A stretch of 64,000 nt of DNA from Rhodanobacteraceae bacterium (GCA_003142815.1 PLNP01000055.1:164593-228592); one strand, 5' to 3'; positions 16,905-26,640 are shown, counted from the stretch's first letter. Notes: generated by a model from the letters alone, not told the origin. Program-made: numbers and translations.

Positions 16905-17482
16905 CACTGCCCGCCTCCGCCAAACCGCGGCGGCTTATTCGGGCCGCCCGGCATGCCGATGCCATTGTTCGGCTCCGGGTTCGACGCGCGCAGGGTGCCG
17001 AAATGCGCCATGTGCGCATGTGCACCGAAGCCGCTGCCCCAGATGACGGTGAGATCGACCTGATACAAATCGAACGGCGACACCTCGATGCCGCCGCCTT
17101 GGCCCGCGTTGGCGACCGACGTCTGCGGCTTCGGCGCGGGTGCAGCGGCGTTGCCGGCCATCGCGGTTTGCTGCTGCGGCTGTTCGACGCTGGCTGGGTC
17201 GACCTGCTCGATATCGAGCTCCCAACTGTAGTTGTCGTCGAAACGGCCACTGCTGCGACCGGCCTCGATCGGTTCGCCGACGCCGACCGTGTCGAGCTTG
17301 GACTGCGCCCACAGCGCCGCCATCGTGTATTGCGACGATTGCCGCGCGCTGTGCATCGAGGTCGCCAGGATCTGCATCAACACGCCGATGCCGATCGCGA
17401 AGACGAGAAACGCCGCAACCATCTCGATCAGGGTGAAGCCGCGCAGGCGGCGCCGGTTGGCGGGTTGGCGACGATGTTTCAT
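16904..17482 (-). CDS. gspI: T2SS minor pseudopilin GspI
   Basis: A 192-residue pseudopilin with leader MKHRRQPANRRRLRG and core FTLIEMVAAFLVFAIGIGVLMQ (Gly -1, Phe +1, Glu +5). The globular part starts with the GspI-typical SMHSARQSSQYTMAALWAQSKLDTVG. It has a Gln/Ala/Pro-rich loop near 120 and a glycine-rich C-terminus longer than in E. coli or Pseudomonas homologues. ATG at 17482 is chosen because it begins a normal basic leader; the open frame runs further to 17575. Confidence 0.9.
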   Translation of the reverse strand: MKHRRQPANRRRLRGFTLIEMVAAFLVFAIGIGVLMQILATSMHSARQSSQYTMAALWAQSKLDTVGVGEPIEAGRSSGRFDDNYSWELDIEQVDPASVEQPQQQTAMAGNAAAPAPKPQTSVANAGQGGGIEVSPFDLYQVDLTVIWGSGFGAHAHMAHFGTLRASNPEPNNGIGMPGGPNKPPRFGGGGQ

Positions 17483-17558
17483 CGGGAAGTTGACCGCGGA
17501 ACCCGCAGCGAGTTCGCAAGACCGCGGCGGTCGCTGCCCGCACGCATGCGGCGCGGCA

Positions 17559-18122
17559 CTACTCGGGTTTGTCATCGAGCGCGATATCGCCAGTCAGCCA
17601 CGCGACGTTGATGCGCCATTCGCGCTGGCCCTGCAACACCGAAATATGGCCGCCGGTCGAGCTGCCGTCCGCGAAAAAACGGATGCCGCCGGCATTGGCC
17701 CCGGTCTGTTCCTGCTCGGCGGTGGTCAGACGCAAGGTCATGTCCTTGGGCAGCTTGACCGCGCCTTTGCCGGGCGCGGTATAGGAGTTGTTGTCGAGGT
17801 CGAGCACGAGCACTTCCTGTTCGCCCTTCACGATCGCCTGGCCGCGCGTGTAGCGCAGCGCAGCGACGAGATCGCGACTGGCACCGCGAATGCGCGCACT
17901 CTGCAGACTCTTGGAGAATGAGATCGTGACCACTGTCATGACGATCGCAAGCAGCACGATCACCGCGATCATCTCGATCAGGGTGAAGCCGTGCGCGCGC
18001 AAGCGCGCGCGAGATTCGGGAATCGGGATTAGGGATTGGGTGAAATGCAGGCGCAGGTATTGTTGCGCCCCCGCCTGCTTTCCCGAATCCCAAATCCCGA
18101 ATTCCGAATCTCGATTCGTCAC
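17559..18122 (-). CDS. gspH: T2SS minor pseudopilin GspH with repeat-derived leader extension
   Basis: A pseudopilin with prepilin core RAHG/FTLIEMIAVIVLLAIVMTVVTISFS and a GspH/FimT-like body (SRDLVAALRYTRGQAIVKGEQ). The GTG at 18122 overlaps the gspG stop as GTGA and would give 187 residues. As in gspJ, an in-frame heptamer element lies between that start and the leader (DSEFGIWDSGK on one arm, LIPIPESRARL on the other), leaving about 47 residues before the cleavage site. A TTG at 18002 would give a normal 5-residue leader and a 147-residue protein. I cannot decide between them from sequence. Confidence 0.85.
   Translation of the reverse strand: MTNRDSEFGIWDSGKQAGAQQYLRLHFTQSLIPIPESRARLRAHGFTLIEMIAVIVLLAIVMTVVTISFSKSLQSARIRGASRDLVAALRYTRGQAIVKGEQEVLVLDLDNNSYTAPGKGAVKLPKDMTLRLTTAEQEQTGANAGGIRFFADGSSTGGHISVLQGQREWRINVAWLTGDIALDDKPE
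18013..18118. repeat. Heptanucleotide inverted-repeat element inside gspH start region
   Basis: Same architecture as the gspJ element. GGGATTC-type units at 18013-18040 face complementary units at 18081-18118 across about 40 bp. Some units are degenerate. It occupies the frame between the gspG/gspH overlap and the GspH leader. Confidence 0.8.
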
Positions 18123-18553
18123 TGCCAATTTCCATAATCGGCATTCACACCATCGCCACCGGCTTGGCCGTCCTTGCCGAAGAACGTGATGTCGAAGTCA
18201 CCATGCTCGCCGGGCGCCTTGTACTGGAATGCGTGGCCGAACGGATCCTTGAGATCCGATTCCTTTGCGTACGGGCCCTGCCAATTCGACGAGTTGCCGG
18301 GCTTGGTGAGCAGGTCTTCAAGGCGCGGCGGCGGCGAGCCGTTGTCGAGCGCGTAGCCCTCGATCTTGCCGGCCAGCATCTGCACCTGCGCCTTGCCTGC
18401 ACCGTATTTGCCCTTGTCGACGTTCTTGCCGATCGCCTGCACGACGATGCCGGCGACGATGCCGATCAGCACGATCACGGCCAGCATTTCGATCAAGGTG
18501 AAACCCGCTGCGCGCGACAGACGGGAATGGTTGCGTTGCGAATGAGTTTTCAT
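18119..18553 (-). CDS. gspG: T2SS major pseudopilin GspG
   Basis: A 144-residue major pseudopilin, the subunit of the T2SS piston. The leader is MKTHSQRNHSRLSRAAG, followed by FTLIEMLAVIVLIGIVAGIVV. The C-terminal domain has the hallmark LEDLLTKPGNSSNWQGPYAKESDLKDPFGHAF, with PFG and acidic calcium-binding residues, then DITFFGKDGQAGGDGVNADYGNWQ. GAGGAAAG is well placed upstream of ATG 18553. The end overlaps the coupled gspH start. Confidence 0.96.
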   Translation of the reverse strand: MKTHSQRNHSRLSRAAGFTLIEMLAVIVLIGIVAGIVVQAIGKNVDKGKYGAGKAQVQMLAGKIEGYALDNGSPPPRLEDLLTKPGNSSNWQGPYAKESDLKDPFGHAFQYKAPGEHGDFDITFFGKDGQAGGDGVNADYGNWQ

Positions 18554-18572
18554 GCGTTTGTCTTTCCTCTTT

Positions 18573-18605
18573 TCCGAATCCCGAATCCCGATTCCCGAAT
18601 CCCGG
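18573..18605. repeat. Single-arm heptamer array between gspG and gspF
   Basis: About four GAATCCC or GATTCCC units fill most of the 55-bp gap between gspF stop and the gspG ribosome-binding site. There is no facing arm here, unlike the other copies in the operon. Confidence 0.8.
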
Positions 18606-18608
18606 CTC

Positions 18609-19826
18609 TCAATGCACCGCGCCGGCGATGTTCATGATCGGCAGGACAATCGCCAGCATGATCGTCGCGACGATAATGGTCATCACGATCGTGGTCGCCG
18701 GCACCAATGCCGCCAGCAACCGGTCCAGCGTGTTCTTCACCTCGATGTCGAAAGTGTCGGCGACCTTCATCAACATGCTGGCAAGCTCGCCCGATTCCTC
18801 ACCGACGCTGATCATTTGAATCGCCAGCTTGGGAAAACTCTTCGATTGGGCCAGCGAGTAGCCGAGGCCGCCACCGGACTTCACTTCGTCGGTCGCATGT
18901 TCGAGCGCTTCGGCGAGCACGGTATTGTTCATCACGTTGCGCGCGACCGTCAGCCCGGACAGCAACGGCACGCCGTTCTTGAGCAGCGTGCCGAGGGTGC
19001 GCGCGAGACGCGCGGTCTCGACCTTGCGGATCACGTCGCCGACGACGCGTGTTTTCAGAAAACGCGCATCGATCTTCAGGCGCGCCGGAGGGTCGGCCAT
19101 CTGCCGGCGAAACCAGCCGATGCCGAACACGATCAACGCGATGATCAACCACCAGAAACTCTGCAGCGTCTCGCCGACCGCGAGCACGATCTTCGTGATC
19201 AGCGGCATCTCCACGCCCATGTCCGTGAACATCGGGGCAAATTGCGGCACCACATAGACCAGCAGCACCATCAGCGACACCATCACCATGCCGACCAGGA
19301 ACGCCGGATAGATCATCGCATTGATGACGCTGCCCTTGAGATTCGCGCTGCGCTCGAGATAGTCCGCGAGACGGGCCAGCGTCTCGTCCATCGAACCACC
19401 GGCCTCGCCCGCGCGCACCATGTTCACATACAACTTCGAGAAGCTGCCGTGCTCGGCTTCGAGTGCGTCAGACAGCGGCGTGCCGCCGCGCACCTGATCG
19501 CGCACGCGTTCGAGCAGACGCTTCGCCTTCTCGCTTTCGGGCAGGTCGAGCAGGATCTGCAATGCGCGATCGAGCGGCTGGCCGGCGCCGAGCAAAGTCG
19601 AAAGCTGCTGGGTGAACTGCACGACCTGCGCATCGGTCAAGGTTTTGCGCTTGAACAACGCCGCGAACAGGCCCGCCGAATCGCCGCTGTCGGCCTCGCG
19701 CACTTCGAGCGGGATATTGCCGGCGTCCTGCAGTTTGCCGATCACATCATCGGGGTTGGCGACGTCGAGCTGGCCTTCCAGCGTTTCGCCGGCCAGGGTG
19801 ACGGCCTTGTAGTAGTACAGAGTCAT
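18609..19826 (-). CDS. gspF: T2SS inner-membrane platform protein GspF
   Basis: A 405-residue polytopic protein with two repeated GspF domains and three main membrane helices (for example PAFLVGMVMVSLMVLLVYVVPQF). The body carries FTQQLSTLLGAGQPLDRAL, GGTPLSDAL, RAGEAGGSMDETL and a second YSLAQSKSFPKLAIQMISVGEESGELASML. It connects GspE to pseudopilus assembly. ATG 19826 starts MTLYYYKAVTLAGE, the family's usual N-terminus. The frame stays open upstream because the heptamer element there has no stop in this frame. Confidence 0.95.
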   Translation of the reverse strand: MTLYYYKAVTLAGETLEGQLDVANPDDVIGKLQDAGNIPLEVREADSGDSAGLFAALFKRKTLTDAQVVQFTQQLSTLLGAGQPLDRALQILLDLPESEKAKRLLERVRDQVRGGTPLSDALEAEHGSFSKLYVNMVRAGEAGGSMDETLARLADYLERSANLKGSVINAMIYPAFLVGMVMVSLMVLLVYVVPQFAPMFTDMGVEMPLITKIVLAVGETLQSFWWLIIALIVFGIGWFRRQMADPPARLKIDARFLKTRVVGDVIRKVETARLARTLGTLLKNGVPLLSGLTVARNVMNNTVLAEALEHATDEVKSGGGLGYSLAQSKSFPKLAIQMISVGEESGELASMLMKVADTFDIEVKNTLDRLLAALVPATTIVMTIIVATIMLAIVLPIMNIAGAVH

Positions 19827-19839
19827 GGGGTGAAAGGCC

Positions 19840-19948
19840 GGGATTCGGGATTCGGGATTCGGGATTTGAAGAAACCAACGCAATCGCAAGCGTCGGACAG
19901 CGCGTTTCGCTTTTGCCCGAATCCCGAATCCCGAATTTCCAATCCCGT
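19840..19948. repeat. Heptanucleotide inverted-repeat element between gspE and gspF
   Basis: Four near-perfect GGGATTC units at 19840-19867 face about four complementary units at 19916-19948 across a 48-bp spacer. The element fills the 127-bp gspE-gspF gap and could form a stable intercistronic hairpin. Confidence 0.85.
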
Positions 19949-19953
19949 ATCCA

Positions 19954-21696
19954 TCAGCTTTCCTGTGTCACGCGCAGCACTTCCTCGATAGTCGTTTGTC
20001 CCTGCATCGCCTTGACCAGGCCATCCTCATACATCGTGCGCATGCCTTCCGTGCGCGCTTGCTGTTCGATGTCGCCCATGCCGGCGTGTTGCATGATCTG
20101 GCGACGGATCGCATCGGACATGACCAGGAACTCCATGATCGTCGTACGTCCGTAGTATCCGGTCGGATTGGCCACGCTCGATCCGGGTTTGTAGAGCTTG
20201 ATCGGGCGCTCGTCGGTGAAGCTATCAAGATGGAACTCCTTCACGACCTCCGGCAGCGGTTCGTAGGTTTGCGCGACCGAGCGGTCGAGGCGACGCACCA
20301 GGCGCTGCGCGAGGATGCCGTTCACGGTCGAGGTGAGCAGGTAATCCTCGACGCCCATGTCGAGCATGCGGGTGATGCCGCCAGCCGCATTGTTCGTATG
20401 CAACGTGGACAAGACCAGGTGCCCGGTCAGCGCGGACTGGATCGCGATGCGCGCGGTTTCAAGATCGCGCATTTCACCGATCATGATGATGTCCGGGTCC
20501 TGGCGCACGATCGAGCGCAGTGCATGGCTGAAGTCGAGGCCGATCTGCGGCTTGGCCTGGATCTGGTTGATACCTTCGATCTGGTATTCGATCGGATCCT
20601 CGACCGTGATGATCTTGACGTCCGGCGTGTTGAGCTTGGCAAGCGCCGTGTACAGCGTCGTCGTCTTGCCCGAACCGGTCGGGCCGGTGACCAGCAGGAT
20701 GCCGTGCGGCAGTTCCAGCACGTTGATGAATTTCTGCAGGAACTGGTCGGTGAAGCCGAGCGAGTGGAAGTCGAACACGATCGCTTCGCGGTCGAGGATA
20801 CGCATGACCACCGACTCGCCGTGCGCGGTCGGCACGGTGGAAACGCGCAGATCCAGTTCCTTGCCCTGCACGCGGATCATGATGCGGCCGTCCTGCGGCA
20901 GGCGGCGCTCCGCAATGTTGAGCTTGGCCATGATCTTGACGCGCGAGATCACCGCCGCGGTCGACGCGGCCGGCGGCGACTCGACCTCATGCAGCACGCC
21001 GTCGACGCGGTAGCGCACTTTCAGGCGGCTCTCGAACGGTTCGATGTGGATGTCCGACGCACGCTGCTCGACTGCGCGCTGGATGACCAGATTGACGAGG
21101 CGGATCACAGGCGCTTCCGAGGCGAGATCGCGCAGGTGCTCGATGTCGTCCTCGCTACGATTGTTGTCGTCGGTCAGGTTCTCGACGATCGTGCCCATTG
21201 CGGAACGACCGGTACCGTAATAGCGTTCGATCAGATCGTCGATTTCGCTGCGCAGGCCGATAGTGAGTTTGACCTCACGACCGGTCGCAAGATGGAGCGC
21301 CTGCAGCGGAAACGTGTCGGCCGGATCGGCGACTAACAGAGTCACGTCGATGTCGCTTTCGCCGATCGGGCACACATGGTGATGCTTCAGGAACCGCACC
21401 GATGTTTGTACGTTTGCTGGCGGCGTTTCCGGGAATTCCTTGGCCGAGAGCAGCGGCAGCTTCAGCAATTCTGAAACCGCCTCGGCCATTTCGCGCTCGG
21501 AAACGAGGCCGAGTCGGGTCAGCAGCGAAACCAGGCTGCTCGAGGCCGGGTCCTCCTCGTGCAGGCGCCGGCCGCTCGCGAGATCGGCTTCTTTCAAGCG
21601 GCCGCGCGCGACCAGAAAATGGCAAATGCGGTCGTCGAGGCTTGCTTCGGCAGCGGCCTCGGTGTCGGCATGTTCGATCGGTGCGACAGCAACCAT
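19954..21696 (-). CDS. gspE: T2SS assembly ATPase GspE (XpsE)
   Basis: A 580-residue cytoplasmic ATPase that drives pseudopilus assembly. An N1E-type N-domain (about 20-160) is followed by the RecA-like core. Walker A GPTGSGKTT is at 338-346, the Asp box ITVEDPIE near 363, Walker B MIGEMRD near 400 and the His box TGHLVLSTLHTN beyond it. The zinc-binding tetracysteine motif between His box and C-terminus, present in most GspE proteins, is absent: the corresponding stretch (RRLDRSVAQTY to NPTGYYGRT) has no cysteine. It is the first gene of the operon, with AGGGG upstream of ATG 21696. Confidence 0.95.
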   Translation of the reverse strand: MVAVAPIEHADTEAAAEASLDDRICHFLVARGRLKEADLASGRRLHEEDPASSSLVSLLTRLGLVSEREMAEAVSELLKLPLLSAKEFPETPPANVQTSVRFLKHHHVCPIGESDIDVTLLVADPADTFPLQALHLATGREVKLTIGLRSEIDDLIERYYGTGRSAMGTIVENLTDDNNRSEDDIEHLRDLASEAPVIRLVNLVIQRAVEQRASDIHIEPFESRLKVRYRVDGVLHEVESPPAASTAAVISRVKIMAKLNIAERRLPQDGRIMIRVQGKELDLRVSTVPTAHGESVVMRILDREAIVFDFHSLGFTDQFLQKFINVLELPHGILLVTGPTGSGKTTTLYTALAKLNTPDVKIITVEDPIEYQIEGINQIQAKPQIGLDFSHALRSIVRQDPDIIMIGEMRDLETARIAIQSALTGHLVLSTLHTNNAAGGITRMLDMGVEDYLLTSTVNGILAQRLVRRLDRSVAQTYEPLPEVVKEFHLDSFTDERPIKLYKPGSSVANPTGYYGRTTIMEFLVMSDAIRRQIMQHAGMGDIEQQARTEGMRTMYEDGLVKAMQGQTTIEEVLRVTQES

Positions 21697-21936
21697 GAAT
21701 CCCCTACCCGCAAGAAGTCATTCCGAAAGGCGGTATTGTTCCACATTGACCGTTGAGCAGCGTCTTGCCCGTCCATTCCGGCAAAGGCCGCATCGTGTTT
21801 GCCGAGGCACACGCGAAAGTCGAAGCTGGGCCTGCGGCCGCGCCGCCGGATGCGGCACGTCATCCCGTGTCTTCCGCGCATTGCACAGGCGCTGCGCCCC
21901 GGCGTTTACCAAGGCGAGCGCGTGTATGGACGTTCC

Positions 21937-22614
21937 CTAGGTGCCGCTTTGACCTTCATCCTTGCCAACAGGTTCCCCAACCGGCCGGATCAGCATTTCG
22001 ATGAAACCGCGGTTCAACCCGATCCACAACGCAACCGGCACGACCGCAGGCAGGATCAGATAGCCGAACTGGTAGGCCAGCGCGATCACGTTCGGCGCGA
22101 GACCCGCGCGCGCGATCGCGGCGGCGCCGCTGTCGCCAGCATCGAATGCGAGCGTCTTCAAGCTCTCGGCGACGATGCCAAATGCCTGGCTCATCCAGAT
22201 CACCACGAGCGCAATCGCGAACTGCACGATGCGTCGTCGCGTTGACACCGGCGTCGCCATCGCGAGCCCGCTGAACAGCGGCAGCGAATACGCATAGATC
22301 ATCGGGTTGATCGTCGGCTCCAGCACACCGACGCCGCCCGGACCATCGGGGCCCGCCGGCACCGTGACCATGACCTGCGTGGTCAGACTGACCAGATATC
22401 CGGCACGCGCGACGACATGGCCGGCTGCATCGAGCAGCTCGCCGCCCTGCGCGACCCCGGTGAACAGATCGCCCCAGACGCCGAGCAGCACATGTTTGGC
22501 GATCTGCACCGCCGGCAAAACCCAGAGTGGCGCGAGCCAGAACCAGATCACGAAACTCAGCGGCAGCCACAACAGCGCCTTCAGCGCGAATTCGCGGATC
22601 GGCGAGAGTTTCAT
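21937..22614 (-). CDS. Exosortase H-associated membrane protein
   Basis: A 225-residue inner-membrane protein with about five hydrophobic segments. The ordered motifs match what I know of exosortase H-associated membrane proteins: N-terminal KALLWLPLSFVIWFWLAP, central INPMIYAYSLPLF, QAFGIVAESLKTLAF, and C-terminal IALAYQFGYLILPAVVPVALW with NRGF. That partner normally sits beside XrtH, which sorts proteins bearing IPTL-CTERM tails. Neither an exosortase nor an IPTL tail is visible in this window. ATG 22614 begins the hydrophobic core region; the longer frame upstream is cysteine/arginine-rich and unlikely. The 240 bp before gspE (21697-21936) hold no gene I can support. Confidence 0.65.
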   Translation of the reverse strand: MKLSPIREFALKALLWLPLSFVIWFWLAPLWVLPAVQIAKHVLLGVWGDLFTGVAQGGELLDAAGHVVARAGYLVSLTTQVMVTVPAGPDGPGGVGVLEPTINPMIYAYSLPLFSGLAMATPVSTRRRIVQFAIALVVIWMSQAFGIVAESLKTLAFDAGDSGAAAIARAGLAPNVIALAYQFGYLILPAVVPVALWIGLNRGFIEMLIRPVGEPVGKDEGQSGT

Positions 22615-22743
22615 TGGGGTCTTCTGCAGGAGCGCTGCAAGCGCGAACGCAGCGATGGATGCTTCGTCGGCCACCCGGGTCGCGGCTGCGCCGCGCCTGC
22701 AACGGCGTGGGTGCAATGAGGTTTTGCAGGGCCGAACCGCATG

Positions 22744-25700
22744 CTAACCGACCCACACGCGCGCATTGCGGAACATGCGCATCCACGGCGAATCCTCGCC
22801 CCACTCACGCGGTCGCCAGCTCATCTGCACGCTGCGGAACACACGCTCGGGATGCGGCATCAGGATCGTCACGCGCCCGTCCGCCGCGGTGAAACCCGCG
22901 TTGCCGTGCTGCGAGCCGTTCGAGTTGAGCGGAAACCGCTCGGTCGCCTTGCCGGCGTTGTCGACGAAACGCGCGCAGGCGAGCGCGCGTTTGGCGTCGG
23001 CGGCATCGGCGAATACGGTGCGCCCTTCGCCATGCGCGACCGCGACCGGAATTCGCGAACCGGCCATCCCGGCGAAGAAGATCGACGGCGAATCGAGCAA
23101 TTCCAACGTGACCAGGCGTGCCTCGTATTGTTCGCTCGCGTTGCGCACGAACTGTGGCCAATAGCCGGCGCCCGGAATGATCGCCTTCATGTTCGCAAGC
23201 ATCTGGCAGCCGTTGCAGACGCCGAGCACGAACTTCGAGGAATCGGCGAAGAACGCAGCGAACTCGTCACGCAAACGATCGTTGTAGAGGATCGACGCGG
23301 CCCAGCCGCGACCGGCGCCGAGCACATCGCCGTAGCTGAAGCCGCCGCACGCGGCGAAGCCCGAGAAGTCCGACAGTTTGCGTCGCCCGCTCGCCAGATC
23401 GCTCATGTGCACGTCGATTGCGTCGAAACCCGCGCGCGTGAATGCGGCCGCCATCTCGACCTGGCCGTTGACGCCCTGATCGCGCAGGATCGCGATGCGC
23501 GGCCGCGCGCCCTTGGCGATATACGGCGCCGCGATGTCCTCGGCCGGGCCGAAGCCGATGTGTGGCGTGATGCCGCGGTCGCCCTCGTCGCAACGCCATT
23601 CGTTTTCGACATCGGCGCTCGCCGGATTGTCGCGCCGGCGCTGCATCGCGTGGCTGGTTTCCGACCACGCGCGCATCAAATCCGTCCACTTCCACTTGGC
23701 CAGTGTCTCGTCTTCCAACACGAGCTTGACGCGCATGCGTTCGCTCGGCCGGGCGACGACGTGCGCCAGCGCGTTGATATCGTGCGCGGCGAGGATCGCC
23801 GCAAAGGCGTCGCGATCGCCGGCGCGAACCTGCATGAGTGCACCAAGCTCTTCGCTGAACAGCGCGGCCATCGTGTTCTCGCCCCAACCCGCCAATTGGA
23901 TATCGAGTCCGCAGTGGCCGGCCAACGCCATTTCGATCAGCGCGACGATCGCGCCGCCGTCACTGCGATCGTGATACGCGAGCAGCAGGCCTTGCGAATT
24001 CGCGGCCTGGACCGCAGCGAAGAACCGACCGAAAACCGCCGCATCATCGAGATCCGGCGGCGCGCCGCCGCTGCGCTCGAATGTGTGCAGCAACGCGCTG
24101 CCACCGAGCCGATTCTTGCCGCGGCCGAGATCAAGCAGCCAGATCTCGCTGTCGCCCTGGCGCTGCACGAGTTGCGGGGTCAGCGCCAGGCGCGCGTCGA
24201 GGGTGCGCGCGAATGCGGTCACGATCAGCGAAACCGGAGAGACGGTGCGCTGCTCGCCGGACGCATCCTGCCAGCGCGTCTGCATCGACAGCGAATCCTT
24301 GCCGACCGGAATCGACACGCCGAGCGCGGGGCACAGCTCCATGCCGACCGCCTGCACCGCGTCATACAGCGCGGCGTCCTCGCCGTCGTGGCCGACTGCG
24401 GCCATCCAGTTCGCGGACAGGCGCACTTCGTCGAGCAAGACCTGCGCCGCGGCGAGGTTCGTCAACGCCTCGCCGACCGCCATGCGCGCGCTCGCGGCGG
24501 CATCGAGCACGGCGAGCGGCGTGCGCTCGCCAATCGCCATCGCTTCGCCGGCGTAGCCATCGAAATCGGTGAGCGTGACCGCACAATCGGCAACCGGGAT
24601 CTGCCACGGACCGACCATCTGGTCGCGCGAACACAAGCCGCCGACCGTGCGATCACCGATCGTGACCAGGAACGACTTGCTGCCGACTGCAGGAAAGCGC
24701 AGCACGCGATCGATCGCCTGGTTCAGCGAAATGCTTTCGATATCAGGCACCAGATCCATGCGTGCCACGCGACGGCGCGCATCGCGTTGCATGCGCGGCG
24801 GTTTGCCGAACAGTACATCGAGCGGCAGGTCGATGACCCGGGATTCGGGATTCGGGATTCGGGATTCGGCGGCGTCGACAGCGCCATGCAGCGAATCGGA
24901 AACGACCAGGCGACGCTCGGCGGTGGCCAAGCCGACGACTGCGAACGGGCAGCGTTCGCGCGCGCACAACGCCTCGAACAGCGGCAAGTCATCCTGATCC
25001 ACGCCGAGCACGTAACGTTCCTGCGATTCGTTGCACCAGATCTGCATCGGCGAAAGATGCGGGTCGTCACTTGGAATCCTGCGCAGGTCGATGCGACCGC
25101 CGACGCCGGAAGCGTTCAGGAGTTCCGGAATCGCGTTCGACAAACCACCGGCGCCGACGTCGTGGATCGACACGATCGGATTGTCCATGCCGTGGGCCCA
25201 GCAAGCGTCGATGACTTCCTGGCAGCGCCGCTCCATTTCCGGGTTGTCGCGCTGCACCGAGGCGAAGTCGAGCTGCTGCGAACTCGCGCCGGCCGCCATC
25301 GATGAGGCCGCGCCGCCGCCGAGGCCGATCAGCATCGCCGGGCCACCGAGCACGATGACGGCATCGCCGTCGCGCAGCCGGCCTTTCTCCACGTCGGGCG
25401 CGCGCATCGCCGCGAGACCGCCAGCGATCATGATCGGTTTGTCGTAACCGCTGCGCACGCCGGGCACCGGGCCATTCTGCTCGAACGTGCGGAAGTAGCC
25501 GCCGAGGCATGGCCGGCCGAATTCGTTGTTGAACGCGGCGCCGCCGAGCGGCCCGTCGCGCATGATCTCGAATGCGCTGGCGAAACGCGGTGGCAGCGGC
25601 CGCACGCTTTCCCACGGTCGCGGCAGGCCGGGAATGCGCAGGTCCGACACCGTAAAGCCGACCAGACCGGCCTTCGGCTTGCCGCCGCGGCCGGTTGCCC

Positions 25701-26640
25701 CTTCGTCACGGATTTCGCCGCCCGAGCCGGTTGCCGCTCCCGGATACGGCGAAATAGCGGTCGGATGGTTGTGCGTCTCGACCTTTATCGCATACGGCAC
25801 GGCTTCGTTGTGCGCGCGGAATGTGCCGTCGGCAGGATCGGCGAAGAAGCGTGCGGCGGCATTGCCCGCGATGACCGCGGCGTTGTCGTGATACGCGGAC
25901 AACGTATGCGCTGGCGATGCCTCATGAGTGTGCTTGATCATCGCGAACAGCGAGCGCGCTTGCGCGACGCCATCGATGGTGAACGACGCGTTGAACACCT
26001 TGTGCCGGCAATGCTCCGAGTTCGCCTGCGCGAACATCATGAGTTCGGCATCGCTCGGATCACGTCGGAGTTCGCCGTAGCGCTCGGCGAGATACGCGAT
26101 CTCGTCCGCCGCCAGGGCAAGGCCCAGGCGGGCGTTCGCCGCATCGAGCGCGGCGATCGCATCGGTGCCGAGTGCGATGCGATCCAGCGGTGCCGGGACG
26201 CCCACGTCAAACAAGTGCGCGCCTTGCGCCAGCGAGGCGACCACCGATTGCGTCATCGGATCGTGCAGTACGCGGGTGACGTTGGCCCAGGCCTCGCTGC
26301 CGGATTCGGGCATGCGCTCGAGATCGAACGCGATACCGCGCTCGATGCGCCGCACCACGAATCCGCAGCCGACCAGGATATCGGTCGCCTTGCTCGACCA
26401 CGGCGAACGCGTGCCGAGCCGCGGCACGGTCCAGAACGTCGCCGCACGCGCAGCGCCAACTTGCGCTTCGATCACATCGCACAGGCGTGCGAGATCAAGC
26501 AGCGCGTCGGCATCCGCATCGACGAAATAGACATATCGCGCCGCACGCAACCGCGCACCCGGAGCATGTCGCGCGATTTCCGCGTTGATGCGGTCGATGC
26601 GGAATGGGGAAAGTGCAGGCAGGCCGTCAAGGGCGATCAT
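22744..26640 (-). CDS. purL: Phosphoribosylformylglycinamidine synthase PurL
   Basis: A 1298-residue large-type FGAM synthase of de novo purine synthesis, converting FGAR, glutamine and ATP to FGAM in the cytoplasm. The N-terminal PurS-like region and linker ([21 protein letters not shown]) lead into two AIR-synthase-like halves ([20 protein letters not shown] and [11 protein letters not shown]). The C-terminal glutaminase has its nucleophile in GVCNGCQM near residue 1140 and a late PHPERV histidine/glutamate pair. Near residues 590-600 the peptide [10 protein letters not shown] is encoded by four perfect heptamer repeats, apparently an in-frame insertion in a loop between LHGAVDAA and VIDLP. 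ATG 26640 is the natural start. Confidence 0.97.
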   Translation of the reverse strand: MIALDGLPALSPFRIDRINAEIARHAPGARLRAARYVYFVDADADALLDLARLCDVIEAQVGAARAATFWTVPRLGTRSPWSSKATDILVGCGFVVRRIERGIAFDLERMPESGSEAWANVTRVLHDPMTQSVVASLAQGAHLFDVGVPAPLDRIALGTDAIAALDAANARLGLALAADEIAYLAERYGELRRDPSDAELMMFAQANSEHCRHKVFNASFTIDGVAQARSLFAMIKHTHEASPAHTLSAYHDNAAVIAGNAAARFFADPADGTFRAHNEAVPYAIKVETHNHPTAISPYPGAATGSGGEIRDEGATGRGGKPKAGLVGFTVSDLRIPGLPRPWESVRPLPPRFASAFEIMRDGPLGGAAFNNEFGRPCLGGYFRTFEQNGPVPGVRSGYDKPIMIAGGLAAMRAPDVEKGRLRDGDAVIVLGGPAMLIGLGGGAASSMAAGASSQQLDFASVQRDNPEMERRCQEVIDACWAHGMDNPIVSIHDVGAGGLSNAIPELLNASGVGGRIDLRRIPSDDPHLSPMQIWCNESQERYVLGVDQDDLPLFEALCARERCPFAVVGLATAERRLVVSDSLHGAVDAAESRIPNPESRVIDLPLDVLFGKPPRMQRDARRRVARMDLVPDIESISLNQAIDRVLRFPAVGSKSFLVTIGDRTVGGLCSRDQMVGPWQIPVADCAVTLTDFDGYAGEAMAIGERTPLAVLDAAASARMAVGEALTNLAAAQVLLDEVRLSANWMAAVGHDGEDAALYDAVQAVGMELCPALGVSIPVGKDSLSMQTRWQDASGEQRTVSPVSLIVTAFARTLDARLALTPQLVQRQGDSEIWLLDLGRGKNRLGGSALLHTFERSGGAPPDLDDAAVFGRFFAAVQAANSQGLLLAYHDRSDGGAIVALIEMALAGHCGLDIQLAGWGENTMAALFSEELGALMQVRAGDRDAFAAILAAHDINALAHVVARPSERMRVKLVLEDETLAKWKWTDLMRAWSETSHAMQRRRDNPASADVENEWRCDEGDRGITPHIGFGPAEDIAAPYIAKGARPRIAILRDQGVNGQVEMAAAFTRAGFDAIDVHMSDLASGRRKLSDFSGFAACGGFSYGDVLGAGRGWAASILYNDRLRDEFAAFFADSSKFVLGVCNGCQMLANMKAIIPGAGYWPQFVRNASEQYEARLVTLELLDSPSIFFAGMAGSRIPVAVAHGEGRTVFADAADAKRALACARFVDNAGKATERFPLNSNGSQHGNAGFTAADGRVTILMPHPERVFRSVQMSWRPREWGEDSPWMRMFRNARVWVG
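24840..24869. repeat. Four-copy GGGATTC heptamer array within purL
   Basis: Four perfect tandem GGGATTC units lie in frame inside purL, read as [10 protein letters not shown] on the coding strand. They are the same units as in the T2SS operon, but only one arm is present. Confidence 0.9.

Noticed and set aside
16782-24869. CRISPR-like repeats
   Set aside because: Units are 7 bp in direct tandem with facing arms, with no regular spacers and no cas genes.
22741-25305. 854-codon plus-strand open frame
   Set aside because: Mirror of purL; composition is Arg/His/Ala-rich and no motif is visible.
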